This document shows positions 34,048-43,188 of a stretch of 64,000 nt of DNA, in pieces. Positions within the stretch are counted from its first letter, which is position 1; every line of letters begins with the position of its first letter. A model generated the notes under the pieces. It was not told the origin of the DNA, ran no database searches, and saw only the letters and a program-made list of their open reading frames with translations. The stretch is from Sphingomonas sp. (GTDB lineage Bacteria > Pseudomonadota > Alphaproteobacteria > Sphingomonadales > Sphingomonadaceae), in contig NZ_JAGHZV010000001.1 of assembly GCF_017745215.1 (NCBI RefSeq), forward strand, positions 310,001 to 374,000, in the 5' to 3' direction. The position numbers were made by a program, and so were the translations under genes.

Positions 34048-35094
34048 TCAGCCGATCACGTCCGTCAGCCGCAGCCAGAGCTGCTGGTCGAAGTCCTTGT
34101 CGGCGGCCGCCGCACCCATGCGCACCACCACCAGCTTGCGGCTCGGCACGACGTAGAGCTTGCGGTCGAAGAAGCCGAGCGCCGCCACGGTGTCGGTCGG
34201 CGCCGCTGCGATCAGCGGGCCTTCCTTGCGGCCGAGGAGCGGACGCATCGCATAGGCGCCGCTGTTCAGCCACCAGAGCCGCCCATAAGCAGGGTTGGTC
34301 GCTGTCGGGATGAACAGCGCCTTGAGGTTGGCCTGCGAGACGATCCGCTTCCCGTCGTCGCCGACCCCGCCGTGGAGCACCATCAGACCGAACAGCGCCG
34401 TGTCGCGCGGCGTGGTGACGAGGCCGGTATCGTTCCCGATCGAAGCGAGCGCCGCGGGGCGCTTGCGCCAGGCGGTGTCCTTCATGCCCAGCGGGTCGGT
34501 CAGCCAGGCGCGCGTGATCGTATCGAGCGGCAGCTTGGCGGCCGCCGCCAGGATGCGCTTGGTGATCGCGTAGACGGGCGTGTTGTAGAAGAACAGCGTG
34601 CCCGGCGGCGCCGAATAGGCGAACTTCTCGTCGAGCCCCGAGCTCATGGTGAGCACGTCGATCACGCGGATCCTGGCTTCCTGCCCGGGCGTCGCCTTGG
34701 ACCAGCCGGCGCCGAGATAGGCCGAGACCGGCTTCTCGATGTCGAGCAGCCCCTTGTCGATCGCGATCGCCACGAGCACCGCGACGAAGCTCTTCTGCTG
34801 CGAGGCGACGTCCTCGAGCAGCGCGCCTTCCTCGTTGCGCTCATAGGCGAAGGCGGCGAACTGCGGCGCGTCGGCGGCGGCGGGCGCGGGGAAGTTCTTC
34901 TCGATCAGCACCTTGCCGTCCTGGATCACCAGGAAGCCGGTGGTGTTCTGGTTGCGCAGGTAATCGAGCAGCCTGGCCGTCGCCGCGGCCTTGTCGGGCG
35001 CCGACTGTGCGGCGGCAGGCGCGGCGAGCGCAACCGGCGCGAGCAGCGCGACGGCGGCCGCAGCGGCTAGGGCCTTGATGTGGAATCGAACCAT
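34048..35094 (-). CDS. Secreted serine hydrolase, beta-lactamase family
   Basis: A 348-residue exported protein (signal peptide to about residue 30, ending APAAAQS). The nucleophile motif is S98-Q-Q-K101. The second motif reads F169-Y-N171 where YxN is usual, so the Tyr position is Phe; activity may be changed. ALGFFDRKLYVVPSRKLVVVRMG is the usual C-terminal strand set. Its substrate is unknown. It is transcribed away from the M28-like gene. Confidence 0.85.
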   Translation of the reverse strand: MVRFHIKALAAAAAVALLAPVALAAPAAAQSAPDKAAATARLLDYLRNQNTTGFLVIQDGKVLIEKNFPAPAAADAPQFAAFAYERNEEGALLEDVASQQKSFVAVLVAIAIDKGLLDIEKPVSAYLGAGWSKATPGQEARIRVIDVLTMSSGLDEKFAYSAPPGTLFFYNTPVYAITKRILAAAAKLPLDTITRAWLTDPLGMKDTAWRKRPAALASIGNDTGLVTTPRDTALFGLMVLHGGVGDDGKRIVSQANLKALFIPTATNPAYGRLWWLNSGAYAMRPLLGRKEGPLIAAAPTDTVAALGFFDRKLYVVPSRKLVVVRMGAAAADKDFDQQLWLRLTDVIG

Positions 35095-35188
35095 CTTCTT
35101 CACCTCCGATCTCGATCTATCTCGCCGCGATGTGCATGATATCGATGGCCAGCATGCTGCCGTTCGGCAAGCCCAAGGGAACGCATCC

Positions 35189-36475
35189 ATGAAGACCAGC
35201 AGGCGGAATTTCCTTGCGGCCGGCGCAGCGCTTCCGGCGGCCGCTGCGGCAGCGGTGCCCGGCAGCGCGGCAAGCGACAAGGTCGACGCCGACCTCCGCA
35301 AGTACATCGGCTTCGGCAACAAGCAGGCCGGCGGGGCAGGGGACAACGCCTGCGGCGAATGGCTCGCGGGCGAGCTCGAAGGGCTCGGCTTCGAGGTCGA
35401 GCGCCAGAGCGTGCCGACGCCCTTCTTCGAGACCCAGCGCGCCGAGCTGTCGTCCGGCGACGCGCGCGCCGCGGTCTGGCCGCAGCCGATCGTCGCCCCG
35501 ACCCCACTCGAGGGCGTCACCGGCCCGGTGGTGCGGATCGACGGCGCCGGTCGCTCGGATGCGCCGCTCGCGGGTGCGATCGCGCTGCTCGACCTGCCGT
35601 TCGCGCGCTGGTCGACCGCGCTCGCCAAGCCGATCCGCGAGTCCGTCACCGCTGCCTTCGCCGCCGGCGCCAGGGCCGCGGTGATCGTCACCAACGGCCC
35701 CACCGGCAAGGTGATCGCGCTCAACGCCGACGGCCGCAAGCCGATGTTCGCCGGTCCGGTCGCGGTGCTCGCACCGCAGGACGCCGGCCCCTTCCTCGCC
35801 GCGGCGATGCGCAAGGCGTCGGCGACGCTCGTCCTTACCGGCACCACCGGCCGCCGCCCGGCCTTCAACCTGATCGGCCGGATCGACCGCGGCAGGAAGC
35901 GCTGGCTGGCCGTGTCGACTCCGCGCTCGGGCTGGTTCGGCTGTGCGGCCGAGCGCGGTCCCGGCGTCGCCGCCTGGCTCTGGCTCGCGCGCTGGGCGAG
36001 CGCGGCGGTCAAGGGCCACGACCTCGCCTTCGTCTGCAACTCGGGGCATGAATATGAGTATCTCGGCGCGTCCGAGGCACTCAAGGCGATCGCGCCCGAC
36101 CCGGCCGACACGCGCTTCTGGCTCCACCTCGGCGCCAATGTCGCCGCGCGCGACTGGCACGAGGGCACCGGCAAGCCGCTGCCCAGCATCGACCCGCAGC
36201 GCTTCCTGTCGGTGAGCCCCGCGCTGCTGCCGCTCGCACGCGAGGTGTTCGCGGGCCATGTCGGGCTCGAGGCGCCCTACACCACCGATATCCTCTCGGC
36301 GGGCGAGCTGACCGAGATCATCGCGGCGGGCTACAAGAATGTCGCGGGCGTGTTCGGCATCCATCGCTACCACCACGGCCCGGACGACGACGCGCGCTGC
36401 GTCTCGGCGACGAGCGTCGCGGCGACCGCGGCGGCGTTCCAGGCGATGGTCGAGCGGATCCTCCGCCAGGGCTGA
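35189..36475 (+). CDS. Tat-exported M28-like protein with missing metal ligands
   Basis: A 428-residue protein. The N-terminus SRRNFLAAGAALPAAAA is a twin-arginine signal. Residues 30-180 resemble a PA-type insert, and residues about 235-428 resemble the M28 aminopeptidase core: RRPAFNLIGRI, then STPRSGWFGCAAERGPGVAAWLWLARW, then FVCNSGHEYEYLGASEAL. In true M28 enzymes those blocks carry the His, Asp and Glu zinc ligands; here most are replaced (SGWF for the HxD block, ERGPG for the DN block). It is probably a non-catalytic relative or an enzyme with changed chemistry. Confidence 0.65.
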   Translation: MKTSRRNFLAAGAALPAAAAAAVPGSAASDKVDADLRKYIGFGNKQAGGAGDNACGEWLAGELEGLGFEVERQSVPTPFFETQRAELSSGDARAAVWPQPIVAPTPLEGVTGPVVRIDGAGRSDAPLAGAIALLDLPFARWSTALAKPIRESVTAAFAAGARAAVIVTNGPTGKVIALNADGRKPMFAGPVAVLAPQDAGPFLAAAMRKASATLVLTGTTGRRPAFNLIGRIDRGRKRWLAVSTPRSGWFGCAAERGPGVAAWLWLARWASAAVKGHDLAFVCNSGHEYEYLGASEALKAIAPDPADTRFWLHLGANVAARDWHEGTGKPLPSIDPQRFLSVSPALLPLAREVFAGHVGLEAPYTTDILSAGELTEIIAAGYKNVAGVFGIHRYHHGPDDDARCVSATSVAATAAAFQAMVERILRQG

Positions 36476-36481
36476 TGGGGT

Positions 36482-37522
36482 TCAACCCCGCCAGTCGACC
36501 CAATTGCCGTAGGGGTGGCAGAGCGCGAGGACGCGGCTTTCGCCGTCGGGCCAGGTGGTGAGCGTCAAGCGGACCTCGCTGCGCGTCGGCGTCCATTCGA
36601 AGCCGATCCAGGCGAAGGGCCGCTCGGCGGTGGCGCGCGCGCCGGCGTTGCGGATCTTGGCCTTCACCACTTCGCGGTCGCGGTCGCAGAGATATTGCAG
36701 CACCATCGAGTGGAAGACGGTGCGGCACACGCCCTCGGCCTGTGGCTCGGCCAGCCGCTCGGCGAGCCAGGAGACGGCGTTGGCGCGGTCGATCCGCGGC
36801 GGATAGCGCAGCGCGAGCTCGAGCGCCTGGGCGAGCCGCTCCGACCGGTGCGGCTGGTCGGCCCAGACATAGGCGAACAGCCGCTCGCGCGTCTGCTCGT
36901 CGGAGGGGTCGAGCGGATGGAGGTCGACGCCGCGCGCCGAGACGACGTCGATCGGCGCCACGTGCGGCAGCTCGCCGCGCCACTCGGGCGCGACCAGCAC
37001 CGGCGAGCGCGCCTCGCCCGCGGCGATGCCGCCCAGGTCGTAGCGATAGCGCGCGAGGTTGAGGTTCAGCCCGCAGCTCGAGCCGAGCTCGAACAGCTCG
37101 AAGGGCAGGCCGAAGCGCGCCCGCACGACCATCAGCGCCGAGCCGATCGCGGCGGCGCGGCCGACTTCGTTGGTCTGCGGCGTGTCGCGCATCCAGCCCA
37201 GCACGAAGTCATCGTTGTCGGCGAGCGCGGTGCGGATCGCGCCGTCGAAATCCCGGTGTTCGCCGCGATAGAGCGCGCCGAGCGCGGCGGGCCTGTTGCG
37301 GCGGGCCAGCGCGTGAAGCGCGGCGTTGAAGCGCATCGCGAGCGCGGCGCTCGAGGGGTTGTCGGGCCATTCGGCGAAGAAGCCGGCGGTGCGCGGCGCC
37401 CAGCGGAGCTGGCGCTGCCCGGCCTCGAGCACGTCCGCCACGAACGGCGAGCCGAGCCCTCGCGCGACCCGGGCCTGGCGGCCGAGCTCGCCGAACTCGG
37501 TCACGTGCGCGATCATGTTCAT
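36482..37522 (-). CDS. DUF2332 protein
   Basis: A 346-residue cytosolic protein with DUF2332 blocks: RWAPRTAGFFAEWPDNPSS, FELFELGSSCGLNLN and VFHSMVLQYL. The last two look like a methyltransferase-like Rossmann fold (ELGSSCGLN as a glycine-rich loop). Function unknown. It converges on the M28-like gene with six bases between. Confidence 0.82.
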   Translation of the reverse strand: MNMIAHVTEFGELGRQARVARGLGSPFVADVLEAGQRQLRWAPRTAGFFAEWPDNPSSAALAMRFNAALHALARRNRPAALGALYRGEHRDFDGAIRTALADNDDFVLGWMRDTPQTNEVGRAAAIGSALMVVRARFGLPFELFELGSSCGLNLNLARYRYDLGGIAAGEARSPVLVAPEWRGELPHVAPIDVVSARGVDLHPLDPSDEQTRERLFAYVWADQPHRSERLAQALELALRYPPRIDRANAVSWLAERLAEPQAEGVCRTVFHSMVLQYLCDRDREVVKAKIRNAGARATAERPFAWIGFEWTPTRSEVRLTLTTWPDGESRVLALCHPYGNWVDWRG

Positions 37523-37629
37523 TCGTCAGGTCCCCTACGCGCACGCGGATACTTACGGGCAATCCGACCTGCCCGGTCAGTCGATCGGTCGGGGCCGGGC
37601 GCGCCGCATCGACGCGCCCGGCAGGCCTT

Positions 37630-37656
37630 GCGCGGCGGGCAGGACGCCCGCCGCGC
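37630..37656 (-). terminator. GC-rich hairpin after chemoreceptor gene
   Basis: Perfect 11-bp stem (GCGCGGCGGGC and complement) with a five-base loop, just past the stop at 37666. No U-tract, so termination is less certain. Confidence 0.5.
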
Positions 37657-37665
37657 GGTTGGTCG

Positions 37666-39513
37666 TCAGAAGGCCTGCCAGTCGTCCGACGCAGCCGCCG
37701 AGGGGCGGACCAGCGCCGACACCGCAGCCGCGGGGAGCGGACGCACCGCACCGCCCGGCACCACCGGCTTGCGCGCCGGCGCCGCCGTGTGGCCGCCGAC
37801 GTTGAAGCGGCGGGCCTGCTCGGCCAGGCCGTTGACTTCGCCCGACAGATTGCGCGCGGCGGCCGAGGTCTGCTCCACCATCGCGGCGTTCTGCTGGGTC
37901 GCCCGGTCCATGCTGCCGATCGCCGAGCTGATCTCGGTGATCGCAGTCGACTGCGCCTGGTTGTCCTCGGCGATGCGGCCGAGGAGACCGTGCACTTCGC
38001 CCACGTCGCCGGCGATGTTGGCGAGCGCGCTGTCGACCTTCTGGACCATGTCCACCGCCGCGACGATGTCGGTCTGGGTGGCGGTCAGCTGGTCGCGGGC
38101 GCGGCCCGCTTCCTCTTCGGCGCGCATCGCGAGGGCCGAGACGAGGTCGGCGACGACCGCGAAGCCGCGGCCCGCTTCACCCGCACGACCCGCCTCGACC
38201 GCGGCGTTCATCGCGAGCACGCGCGTCTGGAACGCGATCTTGTCGAGGCCCTCGATGACCGAGTCGATGCCCTTGGCGCTCTCGCTGACGCGAGTCATCG
38301 CCTGCACGGCCTCGTCGGCGATCGAGCGGCCGCCGGAGACGGTGCCGATGGCGCCGTCGGCGCGCTCCACCGTGCGCGTCGCCGCGGTGGCGGTGGCGCG
38401 CAGGCGCTCGTCCATCTGCGTGACCGCGGCCGAGGTCTGCTCGAGCGTCGCGGCATTGGCTTCGCTGCGGCGCGCGAGATCCTCGCTGGCCTGGGCGATC
38501 TCGCCCGAGCCGGTGCGGATCGTCGCGGTCGATTCCATCACCGAGGCGATGACTTCGCGCAGCGACGAGAGCGCGGCGTTGAAGTTCGACTTCACCACGC
38601 CGTATTCGCCCGGGAAGTCGGCACGGATCTCGGCGGTCAGGTTGCCGTTGGCGAGCTCCGAGAGGTGCTGCGACACGGTCTCGACGACCATCTTCTGCTG
38701 CGCCTCGGCCTGGGTGCTCGCGGCCTCGGCGGCGACCTTGGCCACCGCGGCATCGCGGAACACGAGCACGGCGCGGGCCATGTCGCCCAGCTCGTCGCCG
38801 CGATCGGTGGCGGGCACCGCCACGTCGTTCCGGCCCGCGGCGAGGTCCGCCATCGTGCGGGTAAGCTGCGAGATCGGGCGGGCGATCATGCCGCTCAGCA
38901 TCAGCGCGAGCATGATGGCGATGGCGATGAGCGCGATGCCGCCGACGATCAGCACGACGGTCGCCGAGTGGATGGCGCCCTCCTGCAGCGCGCCGTTCTT
39001 CTCGATCAGCTCGGCCTGGGCGTCGCGGATGTCGCGCAGCGGCAGCACCGCGGCGCTGGTCAGCACGGCCTTGCCCGCGGCGCGGACCTCGGCCTCGGCG
39101 CCGTCGCGGTCGCCGGCCTGGACCTTGGCGATCAGGCGATCGGCCCATTTGCTGCGCCACGCCAGCGTCTCGTCGCGCGAGGTACGCAGCGCCTTCAGCT
39201 GGACGGGGTCGGTCAGCAGCTTCTCGAGATCGGCCGAGTTGCTGTCATATTCGTCGCGGCCTTCCTCGTAGGATTTGAGGTAGCTCTTGTCGCCGGTCAC
39301 CAGGAAGCCGCGCATCTGGCTGTTCTGACGCAGCAGCGCGGTCTCCAGCGTGATGACCTTGGCGTGGATCGCCTGGCTCTGGTTGTTGCTGTCCGTCGTG
39401 TTGCGGATCATCGACACGTTCATGAAGAACACGATCATCATCACCGCGGCCGACGCACAGATCATGAGGAAGGACAGGCCCAGCTTCCTCGGGATCTTCA
39501 TCGATTTCAGCAT
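37666..39513 (-). CDS. Methyl-accepting chemotaxis protein
   Basis: A 615-residue chemoreceptor. The start MLKSMKIPRK was preferred because AGGA lies close upstream; an ATG six codons earlier is possible. One membrane helix near residues 10-32, a periplasmic four-helix-bundle sensor to about 185, a second helix near 190-212, HAMP, then the signalling domain. The hairpin tip reads KIAFQTRVLAMNAAVEAGRA and GEAGRGFAVVADLVSALA, a slight variant of the usual consensus. The C-terminus ends DDWQAF, matching the xWxxF tether that binds CheR/CheB in other receptors. No che genes are adjacent. Ligand unknown. Confidence 0.93.
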   Translation of the reverse strand: MLKSMKIPRKLGLSFLMICASAAVMMIVFFMNVSMIRNTTDSNNQSQAIHAKVITLETALLRQNSQMRGFLVTGDKSYLKSYEEGRDEYDSNSADLEKLLTDPVQLKALRTSRDETLAWRSKWADRLIAKVQAGDRDGAEAEVRAAGKAVLTSAAVLPLRDIRDAQAELIEKNGALQEGAIHSATVVLIVGGIALIAIAIMLALMLSGMIARPISQLTRTMADLAAGRNDVAVPATDRGDELGDMARAVLVFRDAAVAKVAAEAASTQAEAQQKMVVETVSQHLSELANGNLTAEIRADFPGEYGVVKSNFNAALSSLREVIASVMESTATIRTGSGEIAQASEDLARRSEANAATLEQTSAAVTQMDERLRATATAATRTVERADGAIGTVSGGRSIADEAVQAMTRVSESAKGIDSVIEGLDKIAFQTRVLAMNAAVEAGRAGEAGRGFAVVADLVSALAMRAEEEAGRARDQLTATQTDIVAAVDMVQKVDSALANIAGDVGEVHGLLGRIAEDNQAQSTAITEISSAIGSMDRATQQNAAMVEQTSAAARNLSGEVNGLAEQARRFNVGGHTAAPARKPVVPGGAVRPLPAAAVSALVRPSAAASDDWQAF

Positions 39514-39599
39514 GTTTCCTAGCCTCAACATATAGTTGCACCGCCCGATCGTTCCGTGCGCCCTCAGGACGACCCCTTAGGAACAATATAGACGGCTCT

Positions 39600-39635
39600 G
39601 GGCCCCGGGGCCGCGCTGACGGCGGCCCGGGGCCC
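39600..39635 (-). terminator. Strong GC hairpin after TonB receptor gene
   Basis: Stem of about 14 bp with one bulge (GGGCCCCGGG arms), 12 bases beyond the stop at 39648. No U-tract on the minus strand. Confidence 0.5.
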
Positions 39636-39647
39636 AGATTACCGGGT

Positions 39648-42149
39648 TCAGAAGTCGAACCGCACCGACGCCGAGACCGTGCGCCCGGTGAGGACGTGGC
39701 CCTTGGCCACGCCCGTCGCGGGGACCGTGGCATCGTCGATGCCGACGATCGCGAGCTTGTCGAACAGGTTGTTGGCGTTGACGCCCAGCGTGATCCGCTC
39801 GGTCGGACGGAACTGCACGAACGCGTTGGTCGTCATGTAGCCCGGCACCTTGAGCAGGTTCGCGTCGGTCGCGTAGCTGCCGGTGGTGCCGATGAACACG
39901 GCGCCCACGCTGAACAGCTTCGTGTTCACCTGCGGCGACACCTGGTAGATCAGCTTCGCCTGGCGATGCGGCGTGTTGCCGATCAGCGCCGGGGTGAGCT
40001 TGTCGTTGGTGATCTCCGCATGCGTGTAGGTCGCGCCGGCGTTGATGCTGAAGATGCCCCAGCGATAGCTGCCCTCGAACTCGGCGCCGACCGCCTTGTA
40101 GCCTCGGACGAGCGGCTGGCCGTTGGTGGCGTCGAGGTTGGTGTCCTCGGCCTTGGCCCAGAAGCCGGTGAGGTTCAGCGTCAGGTTCTCGTTGCGGTAC
40201 TTCACGCCCGCCTCGGCCTGCTTCACCGTGTCATAGGCCGCGCTCTTGTCGGTCAGCGCGCCCGTGGTGGCGCTGACGAACGGACCGAACAGGATGCGAT
40301 CGGCGTTGGCGCGGGCGCCGCGGCTGTAGCGCGCGAACACCGCGAGCGGCTCGGCGATGCGGTAGTTCACGCCCACCGAGTACGACAGATAGCCGTAATG
40401 GTAGTCGACCGGGCCCGGACGGCCGAGCGGGGTGATCGCCACCTGCATCTCGGGGACCGAGATCACGCCGTCGCCGTTCATGTCCTTCGGACCGACGCCG
40501 ACGCGGCCGCCGCCGAGCTCCGCGCCATAGATCGAGCCATTGGCGTCGCCGAAGTCGTAGCGAAGGCTGCCGCCGACCGCGAGCTTGCCGATGTGGTAGT
40601 TCACCGAGCCGAACGGCGCGATCGTGGTGTAGCCGAGGCGGAAGCTGCGGCGGAAGGTGCCCACGGTCGGGCCGCCGTAGCGCAGCGTGCCGTCCTGCGT
40701 GACCTTGATGCCGCCCGCGGTGACGACGTCGAGCAGGTGCGATTCACCATTGCCCGCGATGTCGCCGAGCACGGTCGCCCAGTTCCAGTCCGAGTCGATC
40801 GTCTGGTGCGAGCCATAGACGCCGAAGGTGGTGGTCAGGTCGCCCGCGCCGACCTTCCACACGCGGCTGGCGCGCAGGTCGTTGGTGGCGTTGGCGAGGC
40901 TCTTGATGTCGGTGTCCGAAACCAGCTCGAGCGCCGCGATGCCGTTGCCGTTGAGCGTCGACAGGTTGGTGACCGTCTGGCCGGCGTTCGGGCCGCTAGC
41001 ATAGCGCACCGTGCCGCCCACCGCGCCGAACGCCGGCGCCAGCGAGGCCGCGGGCAGATACTGGGTGTAGTAGATGCCCATATAGTGGTTCGACATGTCC
41101 GAGTAGCGGAAGCGCTCGGTGATGTCCCAGCCGGCGACTTCGAACTTGCTCTCGAGGCCGACCGACTTGACGATCGGATGCTGGCCCGCGGTCATGTCGT
41201 CACGCGTGACGTTGTTGTTGCCGTCGAGCGTGAGGAGGCTCTGGAAATACTTCGAATAGAGCGTGTCGCTGCGCGCGTCGAAGCCCTTGATGTTGTGGTA
41301 GTCGGGGTCGCTGTTCGTACCCGTCACGCCCACCGGGGTGAGGTCGAATGCCGGCACCCGGTCGTCGAGGTACTTGGCGTAGAGGCGGATGTAGCCGCCG
41401 TCGAATTCCTTGGTGATGTTGAACTTGATCTGGCCGCCGCGGGTCGAGTTGAAGCCCGTGTCGCGCGGGCCGGCGCCCTGGCGATAGAAGCCGCCGACGT
41501 TGAAGCGCAGCGTCGGGGTGATGTGCGCGCCATAGTCGAAGTCGATGCGGTGCATGCCATAGTCGAGGCCCGCCGAGAGCTGGACGGCGCCGCCGTCGGT
41601 GTCGCCGGTCTTCGAGATGAAGTTGACGATGCCGCCGGGCGAGTTCGACGCGAAGGTCGACGCCGAGCCGCCACGGATCGCTTCGACTGCGTTGAGGCCG
41701 AGGTCGGCGCGCAGGAACGTGTCGGCGCTGCCGAAGGCGATGTCGCCGAACTCGAGGATCGGCAGGCCGTCTTCCTGGAGCTGCAGGAACTTGGCGCCGG
41801 TCGAGGCGATCGGCAGGCCGCGGATGGTGATGTTGGCCATACCTTCACCCGCAGCGGCTTCCGAACGGACGCCGGGGATGTCGCGCAGGATGTCGCCGAC
41901 CGAGCGAGCGCTCAGCTTGTCGATCTCGGCGCCGCGCAGCGCGCTGGTCGAGGTGGCGCTGTCGAGGCGGTCGCGGCCCTTGGCGACGCCGGTCGAGAAG
42001 ACCTCGGTCTGCGCGGCGGGCTTGGCGTCCTGCTCGGGCTTGGCTTCCTCGCCGGCCTTGGCGGCGGGCGCGGCAGGCGCGGTCTCGGCCATCGCGGGAG
42101 CCGCGAAGGCGAAGGGCGCGACGGTAAGGAGGAGAAGGTGCTTTTTCAT
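39648..42149 (-). CDS. TonB-dependent receptor with an EF-hand-like loop
   Basis: An 833-residue outer-membrane receptor with a signal peptide (MKKHLLLLTVAPFAFAAPAMA). After an Ala/Lys-rich linker comes the plug (about 50-170, with SVGDILRDIPGVRSE and GGSASTFASNSPGGIVNF), then a 22-strand barrel ending in SASVRFDF with a terminal Phe. One extracellular loop holds DMNGDGVISVPE (coding bases 40449-40484), a complete 12-residue EF-hand calcium loop. There is no STN domain, so it does not signal through a FecR protein. The substrate is unknown, and no transport gene is adjacent. Confidence 0.92.
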   Translation of the reverse strand: MKKHLLLLTVAPFAFAAPAMAETAPAAPAAKAGEEAKPEQDAKPAAQTEVFSTGVAKGRDRLDSATSTSALRGAEIDKLSARSVGDILRDIPGVRSEAAAGEGMANITIRGLPIASTGAKFLQLQEDGLPILEFGDIAFGSADTFLRADLGLNAVEAIRGGSASTFASNSPGGIVNFISKTGDTDGGAVQLSAGLDYGMHRIDFDYGAHITPTLRFNVGGFYRQGAGPRDTGFNSTRGGQIKFNITKEFDGGYIRLYAKYLDDRVPAFDLTPVGVTGTNSDPDYHNIKGFDARSDTLYSKYFQSLLTLDGNNNVTRDDMTAGQHPIVKSVGLESKFEVAGWDITERFRYSDMSNHYMGIYYTQYLPAASLAPAFGAVGGTVRYASGPNAGQTVTNLSTLNGNGIAALELVSDTDIKSLANATNDLRASRVWKVGAGDLTTTFGVYGSHQTIDSDWNWATVLGDIAGNGESHLLDVVTAGGIKVTQDGTLRYGGPTVGTFRRSFRLGYTTIAPFGSVNYHIGKLAVGGSLRYDFGDANGSIYGAELGGGRVGVGPKDMNGDGVISVPEMQVAITPLGRPGPVDYHYGYLSYSVGVNYRIAEPLAVFARYSRGARANADRILFGPFVSATTGALTDKSAAYDTVKQAEAGVKYRNENLTLNLTGFWAKAEDTNLDATNGQPLVRGYKAVGAEFEGSYRWGIFSINAGATYTHAEITNDKLTPALIGNTPHRQAKLIYQVSPQVNTKLFSVGAVFIGTTGSYATDANLLKVPGYMTTNAFVQFRPTERITLGVNANNLFDKLAIVGIDDATVPATGVAKGHVLTGRTVSASVRFDF

Positions 42150-42680
42150 GTGGTTTCTGACCCTGTTGGTGATTTCTGACCTGATCGGTGATTGGGTGAC
42201 CCTGCCCGAGCTTCGACGGATGGATTCCCGGTCCCGCTTCGATCGGGCGCAGCCGGGGATGGCCCCGGCGGCTCGATCGCCGACGGGGGACTGGCTGTGC
42301 GCAATCGAAAGGGCACGGGCCCCTTCGCTGCGGCAGGATCACAGAGAGCCCGTGCGGCGGGACGCGCCGACGAGCGGGTTCGGTAGGGAGATGCGACCGA
42401 GGTTCTGTTCTACTGCACGCGCGACGGTGATTCTGTCTCCGCCGATTCAATTCCCCGGCTGGCGGCCGGAGACATCGCGTTTCGACTTTCTGTCAAAGGC
42501 TACTCATTCACTGTTACTCACAACTGCAACTATAGGGGGTTCCACTAGGGGACCTTCCCTAGGGACCCCAAAAAAACGCTGTGCCTGTAGAGACACGTAT
42601 GTTGCCGTAAGGTCACAGTAACCATGGATTGCGGCAGTGCAGCATGGTTCCCATATGCGCGGGAACCGAGGAGTGCTGCG
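42150..42680. other. Intergenic region upstream of TonB receptor and globin
   Basis: About 530 bases, divergent. Two tandem imperfect 19-bp direct repeats (42154-42172 and 42173-42191) lie next to the receptor ATG. A hairpin (42536-42569) with inner arms CTAGGG/CCCTAG and outer arms GGGGT/ACCCC lies nearer the globin. The middle holds nothing I can call a gene. Both features are possible control sites. Confidence 0.5.
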
Positions 42681-43142
42681 ATGGAAGCTGCCCGTTCGTC
42701 CGCCCATGCCGTTGCCGCGCGCGAGGAAAAACGCCGCGCTGCCGAGGCGATGGGTATCGACGAGGCGTTCGTCTCCGATCTGGTCGACCGCTTCTACGCT
42801 CGCATCCGCGAAGATGGCCTCCTGGGCCCGATCTTCGCCGCGCGGATCGAGGACTGGGCGCCCCACCTCGACCAGATGAAACGCTTCTGGCGATCGGTGC
42901 TGTTCAGCAGCGGCGAATTCCTCGGCAACCCGATGGCCAGGCATCTCGCGATCCCCGAGCTCGACCGCGCGCTGTTCGAGCGCTGGCTGAAGCTGTTCGA
43001 CGCGACGCTCGCCGAGCTGGGCGGCGAGGCGGCGCGAGCGCATGTGCTCGAGCGCGCGCGGCTGATCGCCAATAGCCTGCTGAACGGCATCGCGATTCAC
43101 CATCATGGCCGGATCGGGCTGACCGCGGGCGAAGCGCTTTAG
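42681..43142 (+). CDS. Group III truncated haemoglobin
   Basis: A 153-residue haem protein of the trHbIII (HbP) group. GAGGAG lies seven bases before this ATG; an upstream in-frame ATG has no ribosome site. The family blocks are DLVDRFYARIREDGLLGPIF, then WAPHLDQMKRFWRSVLF and MARHLAIPELDRALFERWLKLF, with the proximal His likely in the ARHLAI block. Such proteins bind oxygen, NO or peroxide. The partner is unknown. Confidence 0.9.
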   Translation: MEAARSSAHAVAAREEKRRAAEAMGIDEAFVSDLVDRFYARIREDGLLGPIFAARIEDWAPHLDQMKRFWRSVLFSSGEFLGNPMARHLAIPELDRALFERWLKLFDATLAELGGEAARAHVLERARLIANSLLNGIAIHHHGRIGLTAGEAL

Positions 43143-43188
43143 GTCTTATCGACATTCAGGTCGAAGGACGGGTTTCATCCAAAGACCC

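Noticed and set aside
36515..39271. 918-codon open frame on the plus strand
   Set aside because: Antisense to DUF2332 and chemoreceptor genes, both of which have clear domains.
39696..42179. 827-codon open frame on the plus strand
   Set aside because: Antisense to the EF-hand TonB receptor; no recognisable protein features.
42536..42569. Hairpin followed by seven A as an intrinsic terminator
   Set aside because: The A-run is on the wrong side for either strand: on plus it is A not T, and on minus the T-run precedes the stem. Kept only as a possible control site.
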